A stretch of 8,504 nt of DNA from Pseudomonadota bacterium (GCA_021791235.1 JAJYXA010000586.1:1-8504), one strand, 5' to 3'. Shown: positions 1 through 7,838, numbered from the stretch's first letter. A program made the numbers and translations. The notes: generated from the sequence alone by a model not told the origin.

Positions 1-1
1 G

Positions 2-1033
2 CGACTGAAGCAGCTGCCGGAGCTGGCCGGCGTCGCCAGCGACCTGCAGAACGACGGCCTGCAGGCCTACGTGAACATCGACCGCGATGCCGCCGGGCGG
101 CTGGGCGTGTCGGTGGCGGCCATCGACAACGCCCTCTACGACGCCTTCGGCCAGCGCCTGATCTCGACCATCTTCACCCAGTCCAACCAGTACCGCGTGG
201 TGCTCGAGGTGAAGCCCGAATTCCAGGCCGGCCCTTCTGCGCTCGACGGCCTCTATGTGCCGACAGCCTCGGGCCAGCAGGTGCCGCTGTCCTCCGTGGC
301 ACGCGTGGAGGAGCGCGAGACACCCCTGCTGATCAACCATGTCGGCCAGTTCCCAGCCGCCACCGTGTCCTTCAACATTGCAGACGGCGCCTCGCTGGGC
401 AGCGCGGTGGAGGCCATCCGCAAGGCCGAGGCGGAACTGGGCCTGCCGGGCTCCATCGAGACCAGCTTCCAGGGTGCGGCGCTCGCCTTCCAGGCCTCGC
501 TCACCAACACCCTGCTGCTGATCCTGGCGGCGGTGGTGACCATGTACATTGTGCTGGGGGTGCTCTACGAAAACGCCGTGCACCCGATCACCATCCTCTC
601 CACCCTGCCCTCGGCCGGCGTCGGCGCGCTGCTGGCCCTGATGCTGGCGGGCGGCGAACTGGACATCATCGGCATCATCGGCATCATCCTGCTGATCGGC
701 ATCGTCAAGAAGAACGCCATCCTGATGATCGACTTCGCCCTCTCCGCCGAGCGCGAGCAGGGACTGCCCCCGCGCGAGGCCATCTACCAGGCCTGCCTGC
801 TGCGCCTGCGGCCGATCCTGATGACCACGATGGCTGCCCTGCTCGGCGCCCTGCCGCTGATGCTCGGTACCGGGGTCGGCTCCGAACTGCGCCAGCCGCT
901 GGGCCTGGCCATGGTCGGCGGCCTGCTGGTCAGCCAGGTGCTGACCCTGTTCACCACGCCGGTGATCTACCTCGCATTCGACCGGCTGGCAACCCGGTTC
1001 AAGGCGAACCGTAGCGCGACCGAAGCGGCATGA
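2..1033 (+). CDS. mdtB: MdtB-like RND efflux pump subunit, C-terminal part (5' end outside window)
   Basis: Inner-membrane subunit of a proton-driven resistance-nodulation-division (RND) multidrug exporter. The frame is open from base 2 and gives 343 residues, about the last third of a roughly 1040-residue family member, so the start lies upstream of the window. Seen in order: the end of the periplasmic porter/docking region ([48 protein letters not shown]), then the C-terminal membrane bundle with [60 protein letters not shown] and [20 protein letters not shown]. The KKN lysine (codons from 707) and the RPILMT arginine are the expected TM10/TM11 proton-relay residues. The wording matches E. 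coli MdtB (MuxB in Pseudomonas) rather than MdtC. In E. coli the functional pump is an MdtB2C heterotrimer. The stop overlaps the mdtC start by ATGA, so translation is probably coupled. Confidence 0.96.
   Translation, partial: RLKQLPELAGVASDLQNDGLQAYVNIDRDAAGRLGVSVAAIDNALYDAFGQRLISTIFTQSNQYRVVLEVKPEFQAGPSALDGLYVPTASGQQVPLSSVARVEERETPLLINHVGQFPAATVSFNIADGASLGSAVEAIRKAEAELGLPGSIETSFQGAALAFQASLTNTLLLILAAVVTMYIVLGVLYENAVHPITILSTLPSAGVGALLALMLAGGELDIIGIIGIILLIGIVKKNAILMIDFALSAEREQGLPPREAIYQACLLRLRPILMTTMAALLGALPLMLGTGVGSELRQPLGLAMVGGLLVSQVLTLFTTPVIYLAFDRLATRFKANRSATEAA
677..739 (+). repeat. 63-bp perfect repeat, mdtB copy
   Basis: Bases 677-739 of mdtB are identical to bases 3757-3819 of mdtC, base for base including third codon positions. 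The repeat covers codons for [21 protein letters not shown] (TM10, proton-relay lysine). The flanks diverge at once: C against G before it and C against A after it. The two genes are paralogues, so protein similarity is expected; exact synonymous identity over 21 codons is stronger than that. Confidence 0.9.
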
Positions 1034-4000
1034 ACGTCTTCGCCACCTTCATCCGCCGCCCGATCGCCACCACCCTGCTGACGCTGGGCATCATGCTGGC
1101 GGGGACGGTGGCCTATTTCCACCTGCCGGTGGCGCCCCTGCCGCAGGTGGATTTTCCGACCATCCTGGTGCAGGCCTCGCTGCCCGGCGCCAGCCCCGAG
1201 ACCATGGCGGCGACCGTGGCGACTCCGCTGGAACGCACCCTCGGGCGCATCGCCGGCGTGACCGAGATCACCTCGTCCAGCTCGCTCGGCAACACCCGCG
1301 TGGTGCTGCAGTTCGACCTCGACCGCAACATCGACGGCGCCGCGCGCGACGTGCAGGCGGCGATCCAGGCGGCACGCTCGCTGCTGCCCTCGGGGCTGCC
1401 GTCGATGCCGACCTATCGCAAGGTCAACCCAGCCGATGCGCCGATCATGATCCTCTCGCTCACCTCCGGCACGCTGTCGCCGGGGCAGATGTACGACGCC
1501 GCCTCGACGGTGCTGGCACAACGCCTGTCGCAGGTCGACGGCATCGGCCAGGTCAACATCGGCGGCGGCGCGCTGCCGGCGGTGCGGGTGGAGCTGAACC
1601 CCACTGCGCTCAACCACAATGGTCTGTCCCTGGACGACGTGCGCACCGCCATCGTCGCCAGCAATGCCTACCGGCCGCTGGGCGCCGTGGAAAGCGGGAA
1701 CCGCTACTGGCAACTCGGCGCCAATGACCAGAGTCGCACGGCGGCAGATTTCCAGCCGCTGATCCTGCGCTACGTCGACGGCGCGCCGTTGCGCCTCGCC
1801 GACGTCGCCGACGTGCAGGACTCGGTGCAGGACGTGCGCACCTTCGGCGCCGCCAACAGCCGCCCGGCGGTGCTGCTGATCCTCTACCGCCAGCCGGGCG
1901 CCAACATCATCGACACCGTCGACCAGGTCAACGCGCTGCTGCCGCACCTGCGCGCGACCATCCCCGCGGCCATCGACCTCAAGGTGGTCATGGACCGCAC
2001 GCCGACCATCCGCGGCTCGCTGCGCGAGGTGCAGCGCACCCTCTCCATCGCCGTCGGATTGGTGCTCCTGGTGGTGTTCCTGTTCCTGCGCCGGGTGCGC
2101 GCCGCGCTGATTCCCAGCATCGCCGTGCCGGTGTCGCTGATCGGCACCAGCGCGGTCATGTACCTGGCCGGCTACAGCATCGACAACCTGTCGCTGATGG
2201 CGCTGACCGTCGCCACCGGCTTCGTGGTCGACGACGCCATCGTGGTGACCGAGAACATCAGCCGCCACCTCGAGGCCGGCAAGCAACCCTTCGAGGCGGC
2301 GCTGGCGGGGGTGCGCGAAATCGGTTTCACCGTGGTGTCGATCAGCCTGTCGCTGGTGGCGGTCTTCATTCCCATCCTGTTCATGGGCGGCATCGTCGGC
2401 CGCCTGTTCCGCGAGTTCGCCTTCACCCTGGCGGCCGCCATCCTGGTGTCGATGGTCGTCTCGCTCACCACCACGCCGATGCTCTGCGCCCACCTGCTGA
2501 AGCCCCGCCCGCCCGAGGCGGCCCCCGGGCCGTGGGCACGCTGGAGCGCCCGCCTGCTGCGCCGGCTCAAGACCGGCTACCGCGCCAGCCTCGCCTGGTC
2601 GCTGCGCCACAGCGGCCTGATGCTGTTACTGCTGGCGCTGACCATCGCGCTGAACGTGCATCTCTACGCCACCATCGCCAAGGGCTTCTTCCCGCAGCAG
2701 GACACCGGCCGCGTCATCGGCATCGTGCAGGCCGACCAGAGCATCTCCTTCCAGGCGATGCGCCAGAAAATGCTCGACCTCATGGGCATCGTCCAGCGCG
2801 ATCCGGCGGTGGATACGGTGGTCGGCTTCACCGGCGGCGGCCAGAAGAACTCCGGCTTCATGTTCGTCACCCTGAAGCCCCTGAGCGAGGGCCGGGTCTC
2901 GGCCGACAAGGTGGTGGCACGGCTGCGCGGCAAGCTGGCGCGCGTGCCCGGCGCCAGCCTGTTCCTGACCCCGGCCCAGGACGTGCGCATCGGCGGCCGT
3001 CCGGGCAACGCCAACTACCAGTACACCCTGCAGGCTGACCACCTCGGCGACCTGCGCGAGTGGGAGCCGCGCATCCGCCGCGCCCTGATGAACCTGCCCG
3101 AACTCGCCGACGTCAGCTCCGACCAGCAGGACAAGGGCGTGCAGACCAGACTGGTGTTCGACCGCGACCGCATGGCCAGCCTGGGGCTCACCATGCGAGC
3201 CATCGATGCGACGCTCAACAACGCCTTCGGCCAGCGCCAGGTATCGGTGATCTACAACCCGCTCAACCAGTACCGGGTGGTGATGGAGCTGGCCCCCGCA
3301 TGGCTGACCAGTCCGGAGTCGCTGCGCTCGGTCTGGTTCAGCACGCCGGCCGGCGGGCAGGTGGCCCTCTCCGACATCGCCCGCGTCGAGACCACCCACA
3401 CGCCGCTGGCGGTCAATCACCAGGGCACCTTCCCGGCGACCACCATCAGCTTCAACCTGCCGCCGGGCGTGTCGCTGGACAAGGCCTCCGCCGCCATCGA
3501 CCGCACCCTCGCCCGGATGGGCGTGCCCACCGGCGTGCACGGCAGCTTCCAGGGCACCGCCAAGGCCTTCCAGGAGTCACTTGCCAGCCAGCCGCTCCTG
3601 ATCCTGACCGCGCTGCTGACGGTCTACATCGTGCTGGGCATGCTCTACGAGAGCCTCATCCACCCCATCACCATCCTCTCCACCCTGCCGTCGGCGGGCG
3701 TCGGCGCCCTGCTGGCGCTGATGGCCTTCGGCAACGAGTTCAACGTCATCGCCCTGATCGGCATCATCCTGCTGATCGGCATCGTCAAGAAGAACGCCAT
3801 CCTGATGATCGACTTCGCCATCTGGCACCAGCGCCGCCACGGCGTGAGCGCTGCGCGCGCCATCTACCGCGCCGCGCAGATGCGCTTCCGGCCGATCATG
3901 ATGACCACCCTGGCCGCCACCTTCGGCGCCGTGCCGCTGGCCCTGGGCAGCGGCGACGGCGCCGAACTGCGCAACCCGCTCGGCATCGCCATCGTCGGCG

Positions 4001-4125
4001 GCCTGCTGGTGAGCCAGGCGCTGACCCTCTACACCACGCCGGTCGTATATCTTCTGATGGACCGGCTGAGCAACCTGGTCATGCGCCGCCCGGCCCGGGC
4101 CGTGCCGGCGCTGCATACCGCATGA
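1030..4125 (+). CDS. mdtC: MdtC-like RND efflux pump subunit
   Basis: Complete 1031-residue RND transporter, the second subunit of the MdtBC heterotrimer, using the proton gradient to expel drugs, bile-salt-like or other amphiphilic compounds from the periplasm and membrane. Family hallmarks in order: [14 protein letters not shown] (TM1), [70 protein letters not shown] and [12 protein letters not shown]2 starts near residue 338. TM4 has [10 protein letters not shown] with the paired proton-relay aspartates D401 and D402. TM10 has VKKNAIL with K921, and TM11 has FRPIMMTT with R954. The second porter half carries [14 protein letters not shown] and [11 protein letters not shown]. The length equals that of E. 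coli MdtC. The start is the ATG in the ATGA overlap with mdtB; no strong ribosome site precedes it, which fits translational coupling. MuxC is the Pseudomonas equivalent. Substrates cannot be read from the sequence. Confidence 0.97.
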   Translation: MNVFATFIRRPIATTLLTLGIMLAGTVAYFHLPVAPLPQVDFPTILVQASLPGASPETMAATVATPLERTLGRIAGVTEITSSSSLGNTRVVLQFDLDRNIDGAARDVQAAIQAARSLLPSGLPSMPTYRKVNPADAPIMILSLTSGTLSPGQMYDAASTVLAQRLSQVDGIGQVNIGGGALPAVRVELNPTALNHNGLSLDDVRTAIVASNAYRPLGAVESGNRYWQLGANDQSRTAADFQPLILRYVDGAPLRLADVADVQDSVQDVRTFGAANSRPAVLLILYRQPGANIIDTVDQVNALLPHLRATIPAAIDLKVVMDRTPTIRGSLREVQRTLSIAVGLVLLVVFLFLRRVRAALIPSIAVPVSLIGTSAVMYLAGYSIDNLSLMALTVATGFVVDDAIVVTENISRHLEAGKQPFEAALAGVREIGFTVVSISLSLVAVFIPILFMGGIVGRLFREFAFTLAAAILVSMVVSLTTTPMLCAHLLKPRPPEAAPGPWARWSARLLRRLKTGYRASLAWSLRHSGLMLLLLALTIALNVHLYATIAKGFFPQQDTGRVIGIVQADQSISFQAMRQKMLDLMGIVQRDPAVDTVVGFTGGGQKNSGFMFVTLKPLSEGRVSADKVVARLRGKLARVPGASLFLTPAQDVRIGGRPGNANYQYTLQADHLGDLREWEPRIRRALMNLPELADVSSDQQDKGVQTRLVFDRDRMASLGLTMRAIDATLNNAFGQRQVSVIYNPLNQYRVVMELAPAWLTSPESLRSVWFSTPAGGQVALSDIARVETTHTPLAVNHQGTFPATTISFNLPPGVSLDKASAAIDRTLARMGVPTGVHGSFQGTAKAFQESLASQPLLILTALLTVYIVLGMLYESLIHPITILSTLPSAGVGALLALMAFGNEFNVIALIGIILLIGIVKKNAILMIDFAIWHQRRHGVSAARAIYRAAQMRFRPIMMTTLAATFGAVPLALGSGDGAELRNPLGIAIVGGLLVSQALTLYTTPVVYLLMDRLSNLVMRRPARAVPALHTA
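3757..3819 (+). repeat. 63-bp perfect repeat, mdtC copy
   Basis: Second copy of the direct repeat, 3080 bases downstream of the mdtB copy and in the same reading frame of the paralogue. The tandem, same-direction arrangement could support homologous exchange or gene conversion between the two genes. Confidence 0.9.
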
Positions 4126-4130
4126 AGGAG
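4125..4130 (+). promoter_or_regulatory. Ribosome binding site that favours the GTG start of the efflux lipoprotein
   Basis: AAGGAG lies inside the mdtC/lipoprotein junction, with a six-base spacer (accccg) to the GTG at 4137. The in-frame ATG at 4122 has no comparable site and can only be served by stop-start coupling from mdtC. The site therefore favours GTG, although both starts may be used. Confidence 0.65.
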
Positions 4131-4136
4131 ACCCCG

Positions 4137-5513
4137 GTGCGATCGAGTCTGATCCTGTTCATCCCCCTGCTGTGGCTGAGCGCCTGCGCCGTCGGCCCCG
4201 AATACCAGCGGCCGGAGGTGAAGCTGCCCGCGCAGTTCAGCGAGGCCGGCGGCGAATGGCGGGCCGCGCGTCCGGGTGGCTTCCAGGTGCCCGAACGCTG
4301 GTGGCGCGTGTTTGCCGACCCCGAACTCGACCGACTGGAAGCGCAGGTGGTGATCGACAACCAGACGCTCAAGGCCGCCGAAGCCCGCTATCGCGCAGCG
4401 CGCGCCGCCGTCGACAGCGCCGCCGCCGCGCGCCTGCCGACCGTGACCGGCGCGGCCGATGCTACCCGCAGCCGCAGCGCCGGCACCACGGCCAACAGCT
4501 ACGGCCTCCTGGCCAGCGCCAACTGGGAAGTGGACCTGTGGGGGCGGGTGCGCCGCAGCATCGAGGCCGCCCAGGCCCGGGCAGAATCCAGCGCCGACGA
4601 TCTGGCGGCGGCGCGGCTGTCGACCCAGGCCCTGCTGGCGCAGACCTGGTTCCAGCTGCGCGCCGCCGACGAACAGCGCCAGCTGCTGCAACGCACCCTG
4701 GCGGCCGACGCGCGCTTCCTCGGCCTGACCCGCGACCGCTACGCCGCCGGGGTGGCCTCCGCGCTGGACATCGCCCAAGCCGAGACCCAGCTGGGCAGCG
4801 TGCGCATCCAGCTCAGCGAGGTCGAACTGCAGCGGGCGCAACTCGCCCACGCCCTGGCGGCGCTGCTGGGCGGCAACGACGTTCAGGCAGAGGCCCTCGC
4901 GCCGCTGCCGCCGGTTCCCCCGCCCCCAGCCCTGCTGCCCTCGACCCTGCTGGAACAGCGCCCCGACATCGCCTCGGCCGAACGCCTGGCGGCGGCCGCC
5001 AACGCGCAGATCGGCCTGGCGCAGACCGCCTTTTATCCGCTGCTCGACCTGGGCGCCACGGCCGGATCCCGCGCCGGTGCGCTCGGCCGCCTGTTCGACG
5101 CCCCGAGCCTGCTCTGGACGCTCGGCCCCAGCCTGGCGATGACGCTGTTCGACGGCGGCGCGCGCAGCGCCGCCGTCGAACAGGCGCGCGCCGGTTACGA
5201 CCTGGCCGTGGCCACCTACCGGCAGACGGTACTGACCGCATTCCAGGAAGTGCAGGACAACCTCGCCGCCGCGCGCCTGCTGCAGCGGGAAGCGGACGAA
5301 CAGGCGCAGGCGCTGGCCGCGGCACGGCGCGCCCGCGAGATCGCCGAAGATCAATACCGCGCCGGCACGATCAGTTCCCTCAACGTGATCACTGCCCAGA
5401 CTGCGGAACTCGCCGCCGAACGCAGCGCGGTGGATATCCATAGCCGCCAGCTTGCCGCCAGCGTGCAACTGCTCAAGAATGCGGGCGGACGAACCGGTCC
5501 GCCCGTCGAGTAA
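4137..5513 (+). CDS. OprM/NodT-family outer-membrane efflux lipoprotein
   Basis: Outer-membrane channel of a tripartite efflux pump, 458 residues from the GTG at 4137. That start has a good site, AAGGAG at 4125-4130, six bases upstream. The alternative ATG at 4122 overlaps the mdtC stop and would add five residues (MKETP) in the same frame. The N-terminus is a lipoprotein signal: a short basic start, a hydrophobic run, then lipobox LSAC with C17. Residue +2 is Ala, not Asp, so outer-membrane sorting is expected. Two outer-membrane efflux repeats follow. The first includes WWRVFADPELD, NQTLKAAEARYRAARA and the NodT-family hallmark NWEVDLWGRVRR. The second opens with LLEQRPDIASAER and AFYPLLDL, then FDGGARSAAVEQARAGYD and the coiled-coil helix QYRAGTISSLNVITAQ. 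It is the third gene of the operon, so it is most likely the dedicated duct for MdtBC, comparable to OpmB of muxABC-opmB. Confidence 0.94.
   Translation: MRSSLILFIPLLWLSACAVGPEYQRPEVKLPAQFSEAGGEWRAARPGGFQVPERWWRVFADPELDRLEAQVVIDNQTLKAAEARYRAARAAVDSAAAARLPTVTGAADATRSRSAGTTANSYGLLASANWEVDLWGRVRRSIEAAQARAESSADDLAAARLSTQALLAQTWFQLRAADEQRQLLQRTLAADARFLGLTRDRYAAGVASALDIAQAETQLGSVRIQLSEVELQRAQLAHALAALLGGNDVQAEALAPLPPVPPPPALLPSTLLEQRPDIASAERLAAAANAQIGLAQTAFYPLLDLGATAGSRAGALGRLFDAPSLLWTLGPSLAMTLFDGGARSAAVEQARAGYDLAVATYRQTVLTAFQEVQDNLAAARLLQREADEQAQALAAARRAREIAEDQYRAGTISSLNVITAQTAELAAERSAVDIHSRQLAASVQLLKNAGGRTGPPVE
5482..5505 (+). other. Perfect 9-bp GC-rich hairpin at the end of the lipoprotein gene
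   Basis: CGGGCGGAC (5482-5490) and GTCCGCCCG (5497-5505) are exact reverse complements around the six-base loop gaaccg. The hairpin sits within the last codons of the efflux lipoprotein, just before its TAA. No T-tract follows, so it is not a textbook intrinsic terminator. It could be an mRNA-stabilising 3' structure or simply a coding coincidence. A further GGGCGGAC at 5544-5551 could pair with the same right arm. Confidence 0.5.
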
Positions 5514-5585
5514 GGCGTTCCCTTGACACGCCTGCCCGCAGCAGGGCGGACAAATCGCCAACCAAGCATTGTGATTCCGATACCC

Positions 5586-5592
5586 GAGGTGA
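5586..5592 (+). promoter_or_regulatory. Ribosome binding site of the CNB-DUF1003 gene
   Basis: GAGGTGA is a near-complete anti-Shine-Dalgarno match. Its GAGG core is six bases from the ATG at 5596. The in-frame TTG at 5593 lies immediately against the site and is too close, so ATG 5596 is preferred. Confidence 0.7.
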
Positions 5593-5595
5593 TTG

Positions 5596-6432
5596 ATGGC
5601 CTGTAACCCTGACGTTCTCAAAGAAGTTCCGCTGTTTTCCCTGCTCGACGAGGAAGAGCTGGCGGTGCTCGCCGGCCAGGTCGAACTGCGCAGCTTTGCG
5701 CCCCGCCAGCGCATCTACAAGATCGGTGAACCGAGCACACGCGCCTTCATCATGGTGTCCGGCTCGGTCGAGGTCACGACCATCGACGAAGACAACCAGG
5801 TCGTGCTGCTGGATATGCCGATGCATGGCGAAATATTCGGCTTTGCGTCGATGCTGGCACAGACCCCGCATCAGACCGATGCCACAACAACCGAGGCGAC
5901 CGAATGCATCGAAGTGGACCTGAACGACATCACCGTTTTGCTGCGGAAGAAACCGGATGCCGGCCTGGACATGATGGGCGCCCTGGGCAAGCAGTTTCAC
6001 GCCGCGGAAAGGCTGGTCCGCCTGCGCGCCGCGCGCAACCCGAATACCATGATCGAGGAATCGGAAACCCTGAGTGAACGGGTTGCCGACATGGTGGCCA
6101 GCTTCGGCGGTTCATGGACCTTCATCATTACGTTTGGCCTGATCCTGGCCGTGTACTCGGCGATCAACGTCGAACTGGGCAACAAAGCGTGGGATCCCTA
6201 CCCGTTCATCCTGCTCAACCTGTTTCTTTCGATGCTCGCCGCGATCCAGGCACCCATCATCATGATGAGTCAGAACCGTCAGGACAAAAAAGATCGCCTG
6301 CGCAGCGAACTCGATTTCGAGGTCAATCGCCGGGCGCACGTGGAAATCCAGGGTCTCGCCCACCGGATCAACCTGTTGCACGACAAGATCGACGACGTCG
6401 ATGAATTGATCCGCACGCCCAAGCGTCTTTGA
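5596..6432 (+). CDS. Cyclic-nucleotide-binding-like domain fused to DUF1003 membrane domain
   Basis: A 278-residue predicted inner-membrane protein. Residues about 13-128 form a CRP-type cyclic-nucleotide-binding fold (LFSLLDEEELAVLAGQVE, FAPRQRIYKIGEPSTRAFIMVSGSVEV, GEIFGFASML). Residues about 172-262 are a DUF1003 domain: SWTFIITFGLILAVYSAINV (TM1), WDPYPFILLNLFLSMLAAIQAPIIMMSQNRQ (TM2 and signature), then a charged helix DRLRSELDFEVNRRAHVEI that may coil. The phosphate-binding cassette is atypical: where cAMP binders have a Glu and an Arg (FGELAL...RAAT), this protein has FGFASM...HQTDAT, so cAMP binding is doubtful. The 82-base gap from the lipoprotein gene holds a TTGACA (5523-5528) without a convincing -10. 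The function of DUF1003 is not established; a membrane sensor or regulator of transport is a guess. Base composition is visibly less GC-rich than the efflux genes. Confidence 0.93.
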   Translation: MACNPDVLKEVPLFSLLDEEELAVLAGQVELRSFAPRQRIYKIGEPSTRAFIMVSGSVEVTTIDEDNQVVLLDMPMHGEIFGFASMLAQTPHQTDATTTEATECIEVDLNDITVLLRKKPDAGLDMMGALGKQFHAAERLVRLRAARNPNTMIEESETLSERVADMVASFGGSWTFIITFGLILAVYSAINVELGNKAWDPYPFILLNLFLSMLAAIQAPIIMMSQNRQDKKDRLRSELDFEVNRRAHVEIQGLAHRINLLHDKIDDVDELIRTPKRL

Positions 6433-6487
6433 AGCCGCAGATGGCGTGCCCAGGCCCGCGGAAGCCGCCACTATGTAGCTACCAGGA

Positions 6488-6496
6488 TGTTAATAT
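6488..6496 (+). promoter_or_regulatory. Possible extended -10 promoter of the oxygenase gene
   Basis: TGTTAATAT fits the extended -10 pattern TG-N-TATAAT with a 4/6 hexamer, in the most AT-rich part of the 100-base gap between the CNB-DUF1003 gene and the oxygenase. No good -35 is seen 17 bases upstream, which an extended -10 can tolerate. Transcription would start near 6503, about 30 bases before the ATG at 6533. The palindrome GTAGCTAC (6475-6482) lies just upstream and could be an operator half or chance. Confidence 0.3.
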
Positions 6497-6532
6497 CTGC
6501 TTTGTTTCTTATGCGAGCCTGGCGTCACCATC

Positions 6533-7195
6533 ATGAGCAACCCTACTGAATCGGCTGTCGCGGAAAAATTCCTGAACAGCCTGCACCATGCGGACCAGAG
6601 CAACAACCCTTACACGCACTGGCTATTGAACCACTGCCTTCCCGAAGACGTGGTGGATGAACTGATTGCACTGCCCATCCAACCCGCCCGGATTGGAGAC
6701 ACCCAAGGCCGGCGCGAAACCAACAATGACTCGCGCATCCACTTCGGTGCCGAATATCAACGCCAGTACAAGGTCATCGAATCCCTTGCCAGGGTGTTCC
6801 AGTCAAAGCGGATCGTGGATGCATTGAAGGCGGTGACCGGCGCCCCGCTATCGGGAACATCGCTGCGCATCGAATACTGCCAGGACACCGAAGGATTCTG
6901 GCTGGAGCCGCATACGGACATCGGCGTCAAGAAATTCACAATGCTGATCTACCTCAACCGCGAGCCGGAGGGCGCAGACTGGGGCACAGACATCTATTCA
7001 GACAAGGACACCCGTTTCGGCCGCGCGCCGTCGGCCTTCAATGCCGGCCTCATCTTTGTCCCCAGCGACAAGACCTGGCATGCGTTCGACAAGCGCCCCA
7101 TGAAGGGGGTGCGCAAATCGCTCATCATCAATTACGTCGGGCAGGAATGGCAGAATCGTCATGAGCTCTGCTTTCCGGACGACGCCGTGGGGTGA
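6533..7195 (+). CDS. 2-oxoglutarate/Fe(II)-dependent oxygenase, substrate unknown
   Basis: A 220-residue soluble cytoplasmic enzyme of the prolyl-hydroxylase-like 2OG-Fe(II) oxygenase superfamily, which couples 2-oxoglutarate decarboxylation to oxidation of a substrate. The iron triad is readable: H127 and D129 in EPHTDIG, and H183 in KTWHAF. R194 in KGVRKSLIINYV, about eleven residues after the distal His, is the likely 2-oxoglutarate anchor. TMLIYLN and ADWGTDIYSD are typical jelly-roll strands after the first motif. The N-terminal half (NNPYTHWLLNHCLPEDVVDELIALP, RETNNDSRIHF) resembles the lead-in of stand-alone hydroxylases acting on small molecules or sugars, but no substrate can be assigned. 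No signal peptide is seen. The ATG has no clear Shine-Dalgarno site; a stop at 6491 in the same frame limits upstream extension. It ends 19 bases from the convergent thioredoxin gene. Confidence 0.92.
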   Translation: MSNPTESAVAEKFLNSLHHADQSNNPYTHWLLNHCLPEDVVDELIALPIQPARIGDTQGRRETNNDSRIHFGAEYQRQYKVIESLARVFQSKRIVDALKAVTGAPLSGTSLRIEYCQDTEGFWLEPHTDIGVKKFTMLIYLNREPEGADWGTDIYSDKDTRFGRAPSAFNAGLIFVPSDKTWHAFDKRPMKGVRKSLIINYVGQEWQNRHELCFPDDAVG

Positions 7196-7214
7196 CCCGT
7201 ATGCCCTACCCGCG

Positions 7215-7838
7215 CTACGCAGCCATCAATTCTTCTATCAGCGCACGGATCGCCGGGTGGCCGAAATCACGCCCGCCTACGGCCCGATAGGCGATCTGCC
7301 CGGTCTTGTCGATGAGGAAGGTGGTAGGTAGGCCGGGGACGCCGTATGCCTTGGATACGGCGCTTTTGCTGTCCAGGAGCACGGGGAAGCTGGGTTCCGG
7401 GTCCAGCTGGCCGGTGAAGGTGAACACGGTATCGCCGTCTTCCTGCTGGTCGCAGGCCAGAACTTGAAACGGCTTGCCCTTCAGGTCCAGATACAGCTTT
7501 TCCATGGAGGGCAGTTCACGCCTGCAGGGCGGGCACCAGGTCGCCCAGAAGTTGAGCATCACCACCTTGCCGGGATAGTCGGAGAGCTTGTGGATTTTGC
7601 CATCCATGTCCGGCAGGCTGAAATCCGGTGCCGGTCTACGCGGTTTGACCGGGGCCATCATGTGGGTAAGCGGCGGTTCGGGCAGATCGGCACGCGCCGT
7701 GCCCGTGGTCAGCAGGCCAAGGCCGAGCCCGCCCAGGCTGATCAGGGCATGACGCCGTTCAGGGCTTGCGGGGTGGGACGGGGAGTTGTTCGGGGGCGCA
7801 CTGGAGCCCCTCGAGAAGGGCGTGGAACGTTTTGCCAT
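7215..7838 (-). CDS. TlpA-type periplasmic thiol-disulfide oxidoreductase (thioredoxin fold)
   Basis: A 207-residue exported thioredoxin-like protein of the TlpA/ResA/CcmG group, expected to reduce or exchange disulfides in periplasmic proteins. The active site is W101-C-P-P-C105 within VVMLNFWATWCPPCRRELPSM. The later GVPGLPTTFLID carries the cis-proline (P171). Before it comes the AhpC/TSA-like lead PAPDFSLPDMDGKIHKLSDYPGK. The N-terminus is a long polar stretch of 27 residues, then ERRHALISLGGLGLGLLTTGTARA with likely cleavage after A50. The RRHAL pair before the hydrophobic core suggests Tat export. The start at 7838 is chosen because GGAGG (7843-7847) sits four bases upstream; a further in-frame upstream start at 7859 would place that site inside the gene. 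The first 80 bases overlap the end of the upstream secreted-protein gene. The true redox partner is unknown. Confidence 0.93.
   Translation of the reverse strand: MAKRSTPFSRGSSAPPNNSPSHPASPERRHALISLGGLGLGLLTTGTARADLPEPPLTHMMAPVKPRRPAPDFSLPDMDGKIHKLSDYPGKVVMLNFWATWCPPCRRELPSMEKLYLDLKGKPFQVLACDQQEDGDTVFTFTGQLDPEPSFPVLLDSKSAVSKAYGVPGLPTTFLIDKTGQIAYRAVGGRDFGHPAIRALIEELMAA

Noticed and set aside
967..2610. 547-residue antisense open frame opposite mdtC
   Set aside because: It is low-complexity, rich in Arg/Gly/Ala/His/Gln, and lies wholly opposite well-conserved mdtB/mdtC codons. Long antisense frames of this sort are usual in high-GC genes.
3060..4136. Long N-terminal extension of the lipoprotein frame back into mdtC
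   Set aside because: The extension reads out of frame through conserved mdtC codons and is Arg/Pro/His-rich. The lipoprotein signal and the AAGGAG site place the start at 4137 (or 4122).
5523..5555. TTGACA as a -35 box for the CNB-DUF1003 gene
   Set aside because: The -35 match is perfect, but 16-18 bases downstream there are only GC-rich hexamers (such as GCGGAC), so no credible -10 is present.
4029..5714. 561-residue antisense open frame opposite the efflux lipoprotein
   Set aside because: It spans two genes and a gap on the other strand, has Gly/Arg/Gln-rich composition without any domain, and shadows a confidently assigned gene.
6511..6549. 12-codon open frame overlapping the oxygenase start
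   Set aside because: It has no ribosome site and no attenuator-like residue pattern; expected by chance.
7191..7217. Bidirectional terminator between the convergent oxygenase and thioredoxin genes
   Set aside because: Only very short GGGT/ACCC pairings exist in the 19-base gap, with no stable stem and no T-tract.
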